Below, piece after piece: positions 7,084-16,863 of a stretch of 47,111 bases of DNA (position 1 is its first letter; the number at the start of each line of letters is the position of its first letter). The stretch lies in assembly GCA_029007115.1 (NCBI GenBank), contig JAQXHG010000049.1, positions 1-47,111 on the forward strand. Reading direction: 5' to 3'. The position numbers and the translations under genes are program-made. The stretch is from a bacterium. Lineage in GTDB: Bacteria; Bacillota_I; Bacilli_A; RF39; UBA660. Below the pieces are notes generated by a model. That model saw only the letters and a program-made list of their open reading frames with translations. It was not told where the DNA came from and made no database searches.

Positions 7084-8925
7084 TTATTTATCAAATAGTT
7101 CATTAATTATTCTATCTAAGTCAGTAGTATTTATTGGTTTTGATAAGTATTCATCGAATCCTTCACTTAGATACATTTCTCTCATACCTGCAACAGCATT
7201 TGCAGTTAATGCAATAATAGGAGGTAACTCATAACCATTTAATTTCTTAAGTACATGTAATGTTTCAATACCATCCATCTCTGGCATCATATGATCCATG
7301 AATATTGCATCATAATGTGTTCCTTCTTTAATTTTATAAACACAATCTTTACCAGAAGTAACACTTTCAACTTTAAATTTATAAGTTTCAAGAAGTCTTT
7401 TTGCAACTTTAATATTTAAATTATTATCATCTACAATTAAAACAGTGTATTTAGAACAGTCAAGTTTTTCTGTAGATTGTTTTTTCTCTTTTGCAACGCC
7501 AACAGGAGTAGCATCAACTATTTTTTGTGGAACTTCAATATAGAAAGTAGTACCAACCCTATATTGACTATCAAACCATATTTTCCCTCCTAATAGTTCA
7601 ATATACTCTTTAGTTATTGCTAAACCTAACCCGCTACCTTCAACTTCATTTTGCTTAGCATTTGCAAGTCTAACACCTTTTTGGAATAACATTGCTTGTT
7701 CTTCTTCTTTAATACCTGAACCAGTATCACTAATTTTAAATAATAAATTTTCAACATTTGATGCCTTTGTACTAGTTAAAGTAAATGTGATTTTACCAAC
7801 ATCAGTAAATTTAGCAGCATTTGTAACTATATTTGTTAATGCTTGGTATAATTTAGAATAATCACCATTTAATACTGATGATATATTTTGATCAACATTG
7901 ACCATTAATTTTACTTGCTTAGCACCAATTTTAGATTTAGCAATATTAATAACATCCGTTAATAAATTATTAACTTTATAATCCCTTTCTTGAAGAGTAC
8001 CTTTACCTGTTTCAATTTTAGATATATCTAATATATTATTTACTATATCTAACAAACTATTACCCGATGTGTATATTTGAGATATATCCTCTCTAACAAG
8101 TTTCTCATTAAATACTGGCATACTTTTCAATTCATCACATAAACTAACAATAAGATTCATTGGAACTTTTATTTCAGATGTCATATTTGATAAGAAATCT
8201 GTTTTTGTTTGATTAGATTGTTCAATATCTCCTTGTGCGGTTGTTATTTCTTCTAAGATTTCTAAATCTGGATTTTCAATAAAGAAATATAAATCATATA
8301 ATTGCAATATTAATGCAAAAGGTAAAAATGAAACCTGAGTAAATATTATTTGCAATGGTATAAAAACTAAAGGAATAATAACAGCATAAATATAATATTT
8401 CTTTTTATATTTAGAAATATTTTTCTTTGTTGTTGACAAAGTAATTATTGTGACAATAAACACAATTAATAAACATGCTATATAAAAATATATACTGTAG
8501 TTTGGAATAAAATTTAATGCTTCTGAGTCAATGTTGTCTATTGGCAAAATAATATATGCTATTGTAATTATTAATATTAATGCAGATACAATTTTAGATA
8601 TTAAATTACCAACAAATAATTCTTTAATAGACTTTTTTTCTTCCACAGATAGTGCACATAATATATAATAGCAAAAAATTAAATTAAACATTAAACAAAT
8701 CACAAAATGAAATTTAAAAATAATGGTATTTATTAAATTAGAGTCAATTACATCTAATAATAATATAGATATTATTTCAAAAGTAGAAAAGGATAAACTA
8801 AGTAATAATAATAATTTAAACATAAATGTCTTTAAATTTTTGAAGGTTTGTTTTTTAAAGTATATCATTAATAATAGTAAAATAAATGCAACTGTACCTT
8901 CAGTTAATATTAATTCAAATGTCAT
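7084..8925 (-). CDS. Hybrid histidine kinase with intact ATPase but Ser replacing the phospho-acceptor His
   Basis: 613 residues. An N-terminal part with about seven membrane helices (1-215) is followed by a HisKA-like dimerisation region, an HATPase_c domain and a receiver. The H-box reads SNMTSEIKVPMN instead of [11 protein letters not shown], so Ser250 replaces the phospho-acceptor His. The ATP-binding motifs are intact: N-box LTNIVTNAAKF (Asn369), G1 SDTGSGI (Asp400) and G2 GSGLGLAI (430-437). The receiver keeps Asp499/Asp500, phospho-acceptor Asp544 in FMDHMMPEMDG, and Lys596. It follows its partner kinase by 18 bases with a good RBS (GGGAGTG). It probably cannot autophosphorylate in cis. 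No DNA-binding response regulator is adjacent. Confidence 0.9.
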   Translation of the reverse strand: MTFELILTEGTVAFILLLLMIYFKKQTFKNLKTFMFKLLLLLSLSFSTFEIISILLLDVIDSNLINTIIFKFHFVICLMFNLIFCYYILCALSVEEKKSIKELFVGNLISKIVSALILIITIAYIILPIDNIDSEALNFIPNYSIYFYIACLLIVFIVTIITLSTTKKNISKYKKKYYIYAVIIPLVFIPLQIIFTQVSFLPFALILQLYDLYFFIENPDLEILEEITTAQGDIEQSNQTKTDFLSNMTSEIKVPMNLIVSLCDELKSMPVFNEKLVREDISQIYTSGNSLLDIVNNILDISKIETGKGTLQERDYKVNNLLTDVINIAKSKIGAKQVKLMVNVDQNISSVLNGDYSKLYQALTNIVTNAAKFTDVGKITFTLTSTKASNVENLLFKISDTGSGIKEEEQAMLFQKGVRLANAKQNEVEGSGLGLAITKEYIELLGGKIWFDSQYRVGTTFYIEVPQKIVDATPVGVAKEKKQSTEKLDCSKYTVLIVDDNNLNIKVAKRLLETYKFKVESVTSGKDCVYKIKEGTHYDAIFMDHMMPEMDGIETLHVLKKLNGYELPPIIALTANAVAGMREMYLSEGFDEYLSKPINTTDLDRIINELFDK

Positions 8926-8943
8926 CTTAATTTCACTCCCTTC

Positions 8944-10839
8944 CTAATTACCATTTTGACCAAATATTTTATTAATTAATTTATTTAAATCTCTAAAATT
9001 AAGTGGTTTTTGAAGATAATCTGTGAAACCTTCTGAAATAAATCTTTCTTTTAGACCTCTATATCCATTTGCTGTTAATGCAATTATTGGTGGTAATTTT
9101 TTACCAGTTGCTTCCATAGCTTTAACAGTTTGAACTCCATCCATATCAGGCATCATATGATCTATAAACACAATATCATAATCATTATTTTTAATATATT
9201 CAACACAATCTCTTCCATTGGTAGCAGTAGTAACAGTAAAATTAAATTGATTCATATATCTCGATGCTAGTTTTAAATTTATTTCACTATCATCAACTAT
9301 TAATACTTTCTTACCTTCACAATTTAATATATCTCTACTACTAGAAACATGTCCAACATTACTTTCAAATATATTTCCAATTTTTTCTTCATTAGTTATT
9401 TTTTGTTTTATTCTAATAAAATATCTAGTTCCATGTCCTCTTTCATTAACAAATTCAATTTCACCACCCATTAACTCAGTCAATTGTTTTGCTATAATTA
9501 ATCCAAGATTAATAGTTTTTACATTATTTTTTTGTGATGCATTTTCAATTTTTACATAATCTGCAAAATCCATATTAAAGCTTTCTTGAGTCATTGCATG
9601 ACCTGTATTTGAAACTAAGAAACAAAATTCAAAATTTTGAGGGTCTACTTTTTTACCATCAACATTAAGTTTAATTTCACCATAATTAGTATAATCAATT
9701 GCATTTTTTAATACATAGCATAAAATTTTAATTAATTTATAAGCATCACCATAATAACCTTTAGGTATACTTTCGTTTATTTCAATAGTAAATTTTAATT
9801 CTTCTTTTTCTATCTTTGCTGGAATTAAGCTATTAATTTCAAATATTAATGTCTCTAAATTATATTCAGAATCATTTAATACTTCTTCACCAGATTCAAG
9901 TCTTGAAATATCTAATATATTATTAATTAAGTCCATTAAAGTTGAACTTGCTGAATTGATACTTTTTAAATCATTTTTAACTGTTTCTTCAACAAGTACA
10001 GGATCTTTCAATAATGATTCACTGAAACCTAAAATAGTATTCATTGGAGTTCTAATCTCATGTGACATATTAATTAAAAACTCTGTCTTTGCTTTATTTG
10101 CAATTTCTGCTTCTTCTTTTGATTTTTTATATTCTTCTAACAATTTATTATCTTGACTTTCAATTGTAAAATATAAAGTTTCAATTATTATTGAGAAAAA
10201 TAATACAGTATCATTAACTTGATAATTATAAAATGTTTGAATCAAAGTAATCAATATAAAAGCTAATATTATTATATAAATAGGAGTCATCCATATATTT
10301 TTAATAATGTTTCTATAACTTGATAAAATTGTTATTAATACAAATCCTCCCAAAATAATTAATATATTTAATATAGTAACAGCTGTTCCACCTATAACAT
10401 ATGGTGTTCCATTCATACCATTAGAGTATTCAACTTTAAATATAATAGACATAAGAATTGCTATAACAATTGCAACAATTATATATATAATAAAAAATTT
10501 ATTTTTGTTTTTATTTTTATATTTTTCTTCATTATTTAGTAACAAAGTAGTAATGTATAATACAAATCCTCCAGCCCAAAGATATATAAGAACAATATAC
10601 AATCTACCTAAAATTGTATTTAATATAGTTAAATTATCTATCTTAGAAATTGTATAGCTAGTTGCAAACTCTAAAAACAATAATAATATTGTAATAATTA
10701 ATAAATAAAAGAATATACGACTTTCTTCATTATTTTTTTTCTTCTTTGTTATAAACATTACAAATACTGTAAGCATAAATAATAAACCACTTAATGTAAA
10801 TCCAATACTTGCAAAATATGAGTCTATCACACAAACCAC
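8944..10839 (-). CDS. Hybrid histidine kinase with intact His but degenerate ATP-binding motifs
   Basis: 631 residues: about seven membrane helices (1-225), a coiled-coil linker, HisKA, an HATPase_c-like domain and a receiver. The H-box [11 protein letters not shown] is canonical (His260). In the ATPase domain Asn379 of the N-box remains, but G1 is SNTGHAM, with Asn411 instead of the essential Asp, and G2 is TINLGLII, missing the first glycines. The receiver is intact (Asp516/517, Asp560 in [10 protein letters not shown], Lys611). The start used is GTG at 10837-10839; a GTG three codons later is better placed relative to the AAAGGGA Shine-Dalgarno and may be the real start. It is first in the operon and is a close paralogue of the next gene. 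Confidence 0.9.
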   Translation of the reverse strand: MVCVIDSYFASIGFTLSGLLFMLTVFVMFITKKKKNNEESRIFFYLLIITILLLFLEFATSYTISKIDNLTILNTILGRLYIVLIYLWAGGFVLYITTLLLNNEEKYKNKNKNKFFIIYIIVAIVIAILMSIIFKVEYSNGMNGTPYVIGGTAVTILNILIILGGFVLITILSSYRNIIKNIWMTPIYIIILAFILITLIQTFYNYQVNDTVLFFSIIIETLYFTIESQDNKLLEEYKKSKEEAEIANKAKTEFLINMSHEIRTPMNTILGFSESLLKDPVLVEETVKNDLKSINSASSTLMDLINNILDISRLESGEEVLNDSEYNLETLIFEINSLIPAKIEKEELKFTIEINESIPKGYYGDAYKLIKILCYVLKNAIDYTNYGEIKLNVDGKKVDPQNFEFCFLVSNTGHAMTQESFNMDFADYVKIENASQKNNVKTINLGLIIAKQLTELMGGEIEFVNERGHGTRYFIRIKQKITNEEKIGNIFESNVGHVSSSRDILNCEGKKVLIVDDSEINLKLASRYMNQFNFTVTTATNGRDCVEYIKNNDYDIVFIDHMMPDMDGVQTVKAMEATGKKLPPIIALTANGYRGLKERFISEGFTDYLQKPLNFRDLNKLINKIFGQNGN

Positions 10840-10864
10840 TTCCCTTTATAGTATTCTCTATATT

Positions 10865-10893
10865 AGTATACAAAATTTTAAAATAAAATACAA
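10865..10893 (-). promoter_or_regulatory. Promoter of the two-kinase operon
   Basis: On the minus strand, TTGTAT (10888-10893) and TATACT (10865-10870) are 17 bases apart, about 25 bases upstream of the first kinase. Confidence 0.65.
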
Positions 10894-10942
10894 TATTGAT
10901 TTTTAAAATCATTTACTTTTTTATTTATATATTAAATTTTAT

Positions 10943-10976
10943 TATATAAAAATGAATTGCGTTATTTCAATTCATT
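10943..10976 (-). terminator. Terminator overlapping the rsmA stop codon
   Basis: A 9-bp stem AATGAATTG/CAATTCATT (10951-10959 and 10968-10976) encloses the rsmA TAA in its loop. It is followed on the minus strand by a T-rich tract. Confidence 0.8.
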
Positions 10977-11741
10977 TACTATATTTACAAACTCAACAAC
11001 TGATAAAGCTTCTGCTCTATATGTTAAATCTTTACCTAGGGATTTTAATATTCTATCTAACTTATTTAAATCATAATTTTTAAGATTATTTTTTAAATTT
11101 TTTCTTTTTTGAGCAAATGAATCTTTAACAAATCTATAAAAATATTCTTCATCATTAACTATATACTTTTTATTCTTTTTTAATTTTATAACCATACTAT
11201 CTACTTTCGGCATTGGTATAAAACTTTGTTTAGACACATTTACTATTTTTTTTATATCAAAATTATATTGTAAGAAAACTGACAATGAGTTATAGTTTTT
11301 TGAATTTGGTTTTGATGAAAATCTTTCTCCTACTTCTTTTTGAACCATTATAATTATTTCATAAGGATCAGATTCACTAATTATCTTATTTATAATTGCC
11401 GTTGTTATATAATAAGGTAAATTTCCTACAAAATAAATATGATTGTATTTTTCTCTATCTATATATTCACTTAAATTTACTTTCAAAAAATCTTTAAAGA
11501 CTATATTAATTCTATCTGAATCAATTGCTTCTAATATTTCTTTTAAACGTTCATCTATTTCAAAACAGATAATATCGCAATTCTTTTTTACAAGTTCTTT
11601 TGTTAATGCACCTGCTCCTGGACCAATTTCCACAATTAAATCATTTTCATTAGGATTAATATTATCAGATATTTTTTTTATAATATTTTTATCTTTTAAG
11701 AAATTTTGCCCCAATGATTTTTTGTAATTAAAACTTTTCAT
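10962..11741 (-). CDS. rsmA: 16S rRNA dimethyladenosine transferase RsmA (KsgA)
   Basis: 259 residues. It dimethylates two adjacent adenines in the 3' hairpin of 16S rRNA. KKSLGQNFLKD opens the protein. The SAM-binding motif is VEIGPGAGALTKEL, and GNLPYYITTAII carries the catalytic NLPY. I start at the ATG at 11739-11741 rather than three codons upstream. It forms an ATGA overlap with the preceding stop and has AAGGA 8 bases upstream, while the upstream ATG has no room for a ribosome site. It is translationally coupled to the 3D-domain gene, as part of the tatD-3D-rsmA cluster seen in Bacillus (rnmV is missing here). Confidence 0.96.
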   Translation of the reverse strand: MKSFNYKKSLGQNFLKDKNIIKKISDNINPNENDLIVEIGPGAGALTKELVKKNCDIICFEIDERLKEILEAIDSDRINIVFKDFLKVNLSEYIDREKYNHIYFVGNLPYYITTAIINKIISESDPYEIIIMVQKEVGERFSSKPNSKNYNSLSVFLQYNFDIKKIVNVSKQSFIPMPKVDSMVIKLKKNKKYIVNDEEYFYRFVKDSFAQKRKNLKNNLKNYDLNKLDRILKSLGKDLTYRAEALSVVEFVNIVNELK

Positions 11742-12295
11742 CTCTTCCATCCTTCTCTAAGTACTTTAAATTCCTGATTTTTTACTCTTCCTATTGTTTT
11801 AATTGCATAATCTTGTGAATCAGTTAATAAGTCTATATCATTACCGCCAACACCTCTATCTAACACTATTGCAATAATTGGTTCGTTAGATATTTTTCCA
11901 ACTTCAAATTCTAATATAGTTCCACAAGGATAATTTTTACTACTAGCAACTATTCTTACATTCCCATATGTTGCATCATTATAATATATACCTTCTTTTA
12001 ATACATTTGTATTAGGAGGACACGCAAGATATCCTGAACATAATGGGCAGTCTCCTACATAACCAGTTAAATCTCCAGTAAAAGAGAATAGTGGATTATA
12101 AAGTCCTTCTTTATATAATTCTAATTGAGTTTTCTCAATTTTATCTTTATCTACATAATTAGATAAGTTAAAATTAAATGCAACAGCTAAACTAGTTGTA
12201 TTAATAGATGAAGTTGTAAAAGCAAAAAAAACAATCACTATAACAACAATTGTTTGAACCATTTGAATTATTTTTGTTCTTATATATTCCTTCAC
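11738..12295 (-). CDS. Membrane-anchored 3D-domain (YabE/RpfB-like) cell-wall protein
   Basis: 185 residues. One N-terminal membrane segment (about 10-30) precedes an exported domain. The C-terminal 3D domain (about 110-180) has its three aspartates in VLDRGVGGNDIDL (Asp146, 153, 155), the signature of double-psi beta-barrel lytic transglycosylase-like domains. A Cys cluster (C83, C86, C92, with C124) between anchor and domain is unusual and could form disulfides or bind metal. Bacillus YabE at the same place is 437 residues with DUF348 and G5 repeats; these are absent here. A role in peptidoglycan remodelling is inferred from the domain. Confidence 0.85.
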   Translation of the reverse strand: MKEYIRTKIIQMVQTIVVIVIVFFAFTTSSINTTSLAVAFNFNLSNYVDKDKIEKTQLELYKEGLYNPLFSFTGDLTGYVGDCPLCSGYLACPPNTNVLKEGIYYNDATYGNVRIVASSKNYPCGTILEFEVGKISNEPIIAIVLDRGVGGNDIDLLTDSQDYAIKTIGRVKNQEFKVLREGWKR

Positions 12296-12334
12296 TACAA
12301 TACATCTCCTAATGAGATTATATAATAAGTACTT

Positions 12335-13078
12335 TTAAATGTCAAAAATTGAAGTTATATTATTATTTGTTACTTCTAATATTTTATTTTTATCTATACC
12401 CGTTATTTCAAATATTTTATTTAAAACATAATAAACATTATAAGGATTATTTTGTTTTCCTCTAAAAGGTTCTGGTGATAAGTATGGACTATCTGTTTCT
12501 AAGACTAAATCATTTATACCTATTTTTTCTATTAATTCTCTTAATTTAGAATTTTTAAATGTTAATACACCACCAATACCTAATTTATATCCTAACTTTA
12601 TAAAATTAATTGCCATTTCATAACTTCCACTATAACAATGAATGATTCCTTTTAACTTTCTTGTTTTTAATATATCATAACAATCACCTATACTATCTCT
12701 AATATGAACGATTATAGGTAAATTATATTTTTCAGCTAAATCTAATTGCCTAATAAATAATTCTTTTTGTAATTCTTTATTATCTTTATTCCAATAATAA
12801 TCAAGACCAATTTCTCCTATTGCTATGATTTTATTATTTTTAATTAAATCTTCTAATTTTTCTATATTATCTAAATCATTTACATTTTCTGGATGAATTC
12901 CTATCGCTGGATATAAAAATCCATTATATTTTTTTGATAAATTTAATATTTCATCTATATCTTTGAAACCACTAGCGCAATTAATAACTTTTAGTATTTT
13001 TTTACTTTTAAGTTCTTTAATTAATGAATCTATATCTTCATAATACTCACTTAATATATGTGCATGACTATCTATCAT
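12335..13078 (-). CDS. tatD: TatD family metal-dependent DNase
   Basis: 247 residues, TIM-barrel amidohydrolase-type fold. Metal ligands are all visible: DSHAHI (His5, His7), GEIGLDYYW (Glu89), IVHIRD (His125), IHCYSG (His147) and ETDSPYL (Asp about 196). Family members are 3'-5' exonucleases acting in DNA repair and degradation. It corresponds to yabD of B. subtilis, in the same order relative to yabE and rsmA. A consensus promoter and an RBS (AAAGGAGAT) precede it, starting a tatD-3D-rsmA operon that ends at the rsmA hairpin. Confidence 0.95.
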   Translation of the reverse strand: MIDSHAHILSEYYEDIDSLIKELKSKKILKVINCASGFKDIDEILNLSKKYNGFLYPAIGIHPENVNDLDNIEKLEDLIKNNKIIAIGEIGLDYYWNKDNKELQKELFIRQLDLAEKYNLPIIVHIRDSIGDCYDILKTRKLKGIIHCYSGSYEMAINFIKLGYKLGIGGVLTFKNSKLRELIEKIGINDLVLETDSPYLSPEPFRGKQNNPYNVYYVLNKIFEITGIDKNKILEVTNNNITSIFDI

Positions 13079-13109
13079 TATTTATCTCCTTTTAGGTAAT
13101 CTTTTTTAT

Positions 13110-13138
13110 AATATACATTAATCTGATATTTTTTTCAA
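13110..13138 (-). promoter_or_regulatory. Promoter of the tatD operon
   Basis: On the minus strand, TTGAAA (13133-13138) and TATATT (13110-13115) are 17 bases apart. They lie between the spoVT terminator and tatD. Confidence 0.75.
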
Positions 13139-13154
13139 TTATTTATTTTGATAA

Positions 13155-13181
13155 TAAAAAAGAATAAACGAATGTTATTCT
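13155..13181 (-). terminator. Terminator after spoVT, end of the tadA-spoVT operon
   Basis: A 7-bp stem AGAATAA/TTATTCT (13161-13167 and 13175-13181) overlaps the spoVT stop. It is followed by six T on the minus strand. Confidence 0.8.
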
Positions 13182-13677
13182 AGTTTAATATATTTGATTT
13201 TATTATATTGTTAATAATTTTAGAAGTATTAACTATATTCTCTATTTTATCTTTTCCAACTATTATTATGGCTCCAAGTAAATCACTATCTATAACAATA
13301 GGTTGTATAACTGACTTTCCCTCATCAATCGTATTCATTAAAATATTCAGTCTTTCTTCATGATTATTTACAAAAAACTTTCTCTCCTGTATAATTTTCA
13401 TAATACCAGAGTTTACTTCATCATCAATTCCAAGTGCTTTATTGTTTATAACTATATATATTTTATAATTAAGTATAGATGAGAAACATTTAGTTATTTT
13501 AATTAACTCATCATTGTAATTTTTTAATTTAGAATATCGTTCTAAAATTATTTTTTCATCATCCAATATTATTTGAAAGTCATCTCCAGTTGCGATATTT
13601 AAGCTTCTTCTTAATTCTTTCGGAAGAACAATTCTTCCAAGCTCATCTATTTTTCTTACTATACCAGTATTTTTCAT
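13180..13677 (-). CDS. spoVT: SpoVT, AbrB-family transcriptional regulator with GAF-like domain
   Basis: 165 residues (178 in B. subtilis). The N-terminal swapped-hairpin AbrB domain has the characteristic DELGRIVLPKELRRSL (11-26). The rest (about 55-165) is a GAF-like sensory domain, as in SpoVT. In Bacillus SpoVT is made in the forespore and tunes sigma-G genes. The position directly after mfd is the same as in Bacillus (pth-mfd-spoVT), which favours SpoVT over a generic AbrB. The RBS (AGGGTGA) lies inside a palindrome immediately before the ATG. Confidence 0.93.
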   Translation of the reverse strand: MKNTGIVRKIDELGRIVLPKELRRSLNIATGDDFQIILDDEKIILERYSKLKNYNDELIKITKCFSSILNYKIYIVINNKALGIDDEVNSGIMKIIQERKFFVNNHEERLNILMNTIDEGKSVIQPIVIDSDLLGAIIIVGKDKIENIVNTSKIINNIIKSNILN

Positions 13678-13679
13678 TT

Positions 13680-13703
13680 ATTCACCCTATTTATAGTGTG
13701 AAT
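13680..13703 (-). promoter_or_regulatory. 24-bp palindrome covering the spoVT ribosome-binding site
   Basis: The arms ATTCAC and GTGAAT, and the inner arms CTAT and ATAG, are symmetric with one mismatched pair and a 2-base centre. It spans the Shine-Dalgarno, so it could be an autoregulatory AbrB-type operator or an RNA element that masks the RBS. Confidence 0.55.
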
Positions 13704-13716
13704 ATTTTATTATTTT

Positions 13717-16700
13717 TTATACTTTAAATTTCATATTATAAATAAGTTCTAATAATTCTTCTAAATAATATATATAATTTTTTTGTAAACTAGCCTTAAG
13801 CAAAGTAATTAATATTGAATCATTTTTATACTGAAAATTAAACTTATTACTTATTTTAGTTGTTTCATAAAATAAATTTTCTATATTCAATTGTTCATAT
13901 ACTTCTCTTTTTAATTTTAATACAACTTTTAAATTATCATTAATTAATACTTTTACCATAGTAATCATAATTAATTTCTCTAGATATTTCTCATGAGCGT
14001 ATATTTCAAGAGAATGATTTGTCATTCCAAATCTGTCTCTTATTTCAGATAAGACTTCATTTAGTTCTTTTTTATTTGTTATGCCATTAATCTTTTTATG
14101 TAATTCTATAACTATGTTACTCTCATCTGTGTACTCACTACCAATATGAGTTTCTACATTAATTGGAATTGTTTCTTTGTCTTCTTCATTGTCTAAATCT
14201 ATGCCATTTACCTCTTCGTTAATTAAATCTAAATACATACTTACTCCTACTGAATCAATGAACCCAGCTTGTTCTTTGCCAAGAATATCACCAGCACCCC
14301 TTATTGCTAAATCACGCATAGATATTTTATAACCACTACCGAGTTCAGTAAACTCTTTGATTGCTTCAAGTCTCTTTAAAGCAGTACCTGTAAGAACTTT
14401 TTTATACATTAAATAAGCATAAGCAATTTTATCACTTCTACCTACACGCCCTCTAATTTGATATAATTGACTTAAACCAAACCTATCACTATCAATTACA
14501 ACAATAGTATTTGCATTTGGTATATCAATACCATTTTCAATAATAGTTGTACTAACAAGAACATCATATTTCTTGTTAGTAAAATCATATATAATATCTT
14601 GCATTTGATTTTTAGTCATTTTTCCATGTGCATAACAGATTCTAGCTTCTGGTATAAGTTTTTTATATTTATTTACAAGATTTTCCATATTAGTAATATT
14701 ATTATATAAAATAAATGATTGACCTTTTCTAGACATTTCTTTTAATATAACTTCTCTTAATAACATTTCATTATATTCTATAACATATGTTTGAACTGGA
14801 AATCTATTTTTAGGTGCACTTTCAATCAATGATAAATCTCTAATTCCCACTAAAGACATTTGCAAAGATCTTGGTATAGGAGTTGCAGAAATTGATAATA
14901 CATGGACATTAGACTTAATTTTTTTTATTTTCTCTTTTTGCTCAACTCCAAATCTATGTTCTTCATCAATTACTAAAAGTCCTAAATCTTTAAACTCAAC
15001 ATCATTACTTAAAAGTCTATGAGTACCAAATAATATATCTATCTTACCTTCTTTTAATCTATTTAATTTTATTTGAATTTGCTTGTTAGTAAAATGTCTA
15101 TTTACCAGATCTATATTTATACCATAATTCTTAAATCTTTTTACAGCGGAATCATATTGTTGATGAGACAAAAGAGTTGTAGGACATAGATATGCTACTT
15201 GTTTACCATTAATTACTGCTTTATACATTGCTCTAAATACAACTTCAGTTTTTCCATAACCAACATCCCCACATAATAATCTTTCCATTGGCCTTGGTTT
15301 TTCAAGATCTCTTTTAATCTCCTCTATTGCTTTTAATTGATCAACAGTTTCATTATATTCAAACTCAGATTCAAATATCATTTGGCTTTCATCATCTTTT
15401 TCAAAAGGTTTAATTGTTGCTTTATTTCTTTCTTTATATATTTTAAGTAATTCCCCTGTTATATTCTTAATACGATCTTTTATTCTAAGTTTAGTTTTGG
15501 TCCACTCAATACTATTTAATTTATTAATCGTAGGCTTTACGCCTTCCTTAGAAGAATACTTATATAACTTAGATATATCTTCTACTGGTAAATATAATTT
15601 ATCATTACCTTTATATTGAATTAATAAATAATCCATTTTCATACCATTTTTTTCAATAGTAGTAATTCCCTTATATATTCCTATCCCTGACTTTCTGTGT
15701 ACGACATAATCTCCAATATTTATACTATCTATTGACATTATTTTACTTCCATATGTTGTTTCTTTTACTTTATTTTTATTTGAATATCCATTATATAAAT
15801 CAAATTCCGAAAAATAATAAGAATTTTTATACACAAAACCATTATTAAGTGTATAATTTAATATTTTAATAGATTTATCAATATTTTTAATTTCATTAAT
15901 TAACAATTTATTTGTAGTACATAAAAAACCATTATTATTTTTAATATCCTTAACAAATTTTTCTTTATTATAATCATATTTATCAATAGTCTTTGCTTCT
16001 ATATTTAAATCAAAATTTTTATTATTAATTGTATCAATAAAAATATCATCTTCTTTTATTAAATCCTTAACTTTAAATAATTCTTTTTCAAGATTCAAAT
16101 ATTTAATTTGTGGCAAATTCATTTTCTCTTGTTCTAGAAGTTGGTTATAATCACTAAATATAGTAATACTATTATTTAAATATTCTCTAATCGATGAGGT
16201 GTTATCTGCAAAATCATCTTTTATAATTCCTATTTCAATAGTATTTATATTCTCAATTGATTTTTGAGTTAAAGGATCAAAATATCTTATATTTTCTATT
16301 TCGTTATCAAAGAATTCTATTCGTATTGGATTTTTTTCTTCTATTGGAAATACATCAATTACAAAACCTCTAACTGAGTAATCTGATACATCATACACAG
16401 TACTTTCTCTTTTATAACCATTCATATTTAATTTATTGATTAATTCATCTCTATTTATCTTATCACCAATATTTAATTTAATTTTATTATTTTTAAATAT
16501 ACTCTTACTAGGTAATTTTTTAATAAAACTATTTAAATGAACTATTATTATTTTTTTATTTTCATCATTCAGTCTATTTAAAAGATTTGCTCTCATAAAC
16601 AATAGTTCTGGAGAAGATGCTATTGCTTTTTTAGTTATAATATCATCTTCAGGAAATAAATATACATTATCAATATAATTTTTTAATGAATTATACACAT

Positions 16701-16863
16701 CAGTAGCCTCATTTAAAGTTGGTATTACTAATAACATATCTTTATTAGACTTTAAAAAGATATATAGCAATAATTGATTATATATTTCATTTTTATTTAT
16801 TGATATTTTTTTATATTTATTAATATCAAAATCAAATAATTCTAAACATAAATATTTATTCAT
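13717..16863 (-). CDS. mfd: Mfd, transcription-repair coupling factor
   Basis: About 1048 residues, slightly shorter than the usual 1150. Order: UvrB-like module, RNA-polymerase-interacting CarD-like domain (GDYVVHRKSGIGIYKG), then a RecG-like translocase with Walker A LCGDVGYGKTE, DEEH box VIDEEHRFG, and QIRGRVGRS in motif VI, then the C-terminal TRCF domain. Mfd removes RNA polymerase stalled at lesions and recruits UvrA. The preferred ATG (16861-16863) gives MNKYLCLELFDFD and overlaps the pth stop by 8 bases. An open frame extends 11 codons further up to 16896 and could only be chosen by experiment. It is in the pth-mfd-spoVT order of Bacillus. Confidence 0.97.
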   Translation of the reverse strand: MNKYLCLELFDFDINKYKKISINKNEIYNQLLLYIFLKSNKDMLLVIPTLNEATDVYNSLKNYIDNVYLFPEDDIITKKAIASSPELLFMRANLLNRLNDENKKIIIVHLNSFIKKLPSKSIFKNNKIKLNIGDKINRDELINKLNMNGYKRESTVYDVSDYSVRGFVIDVFPIEEKNPIRIEFFDNEIENIRYFDPLTQKSIENINTIEIGIIKDDFADNTSSIREYLNNSITIFSDYNQLLEQEKMNLPQIKYLNLEKELFKVKDLIKEDDIFIDTINNKNFDLNIEAKTIDKYDYNKEKFVKDIKNNNGFLCTTNKLLINEIKNIDKSIKILNYTLNNGFVYKNSYYFSEFDLYNGYSNKNKVKETTYGSKIMSIDSINIGDYVVHRKSGIGIYKGITTIEKNGMKMDYLLIQYKGNDKLYLPVEDISKLYKYSSKEGVKPTINKLNSIEWTKTKLRIKDRIKNITGELLKIYKERNKATIKPFEKDDESQMIFESEFEYNETVDQLKAIEEIKRDLEKPRPMERLLCGDVGYGKTEVVFRAMYKAVINGKQVAYLCPTTLLSHQQYDSAVKRFKNYGINIDLVNRHFTNKQIQIKLNRLKEGKIDILFGTHRLLSNDVEFKDLGLLVIDEEHRFGVEQKEKIKKIKSNVHVLSISATPIPRSLQMSLVGIRDLSLIESAPKNRFPVQTYVIEYNEMLLREVILKEMSRKGQSFILYNNITNMENLVNKYKKLIPEARICYAHGKMTKNQMQDIIYDFTNKKYDVLVSTTIIENGIDIPNANTIVVIDSDRFGLSQLYQIRGRVGRSDKIAYAYLMYKKVLTGTALKRLEAIKEFTELGSGYKISMRDLAIRGAGDILGKEQAGFIDSVGVSMYLDLINEEVNGIDLDNEEDKETIPINVETHIGSEYTDESNIVIELHKKINGITNKKELNEVLSEIRDRFGMTNHSLEIYAHEKYLEKLIMITMVKVLINDNLKVVLKLKREVYEQLNIENLFYETTKISNKFNFQYKNDSILITLLKASLQKNYIYYLEELLELIYNMKFKV

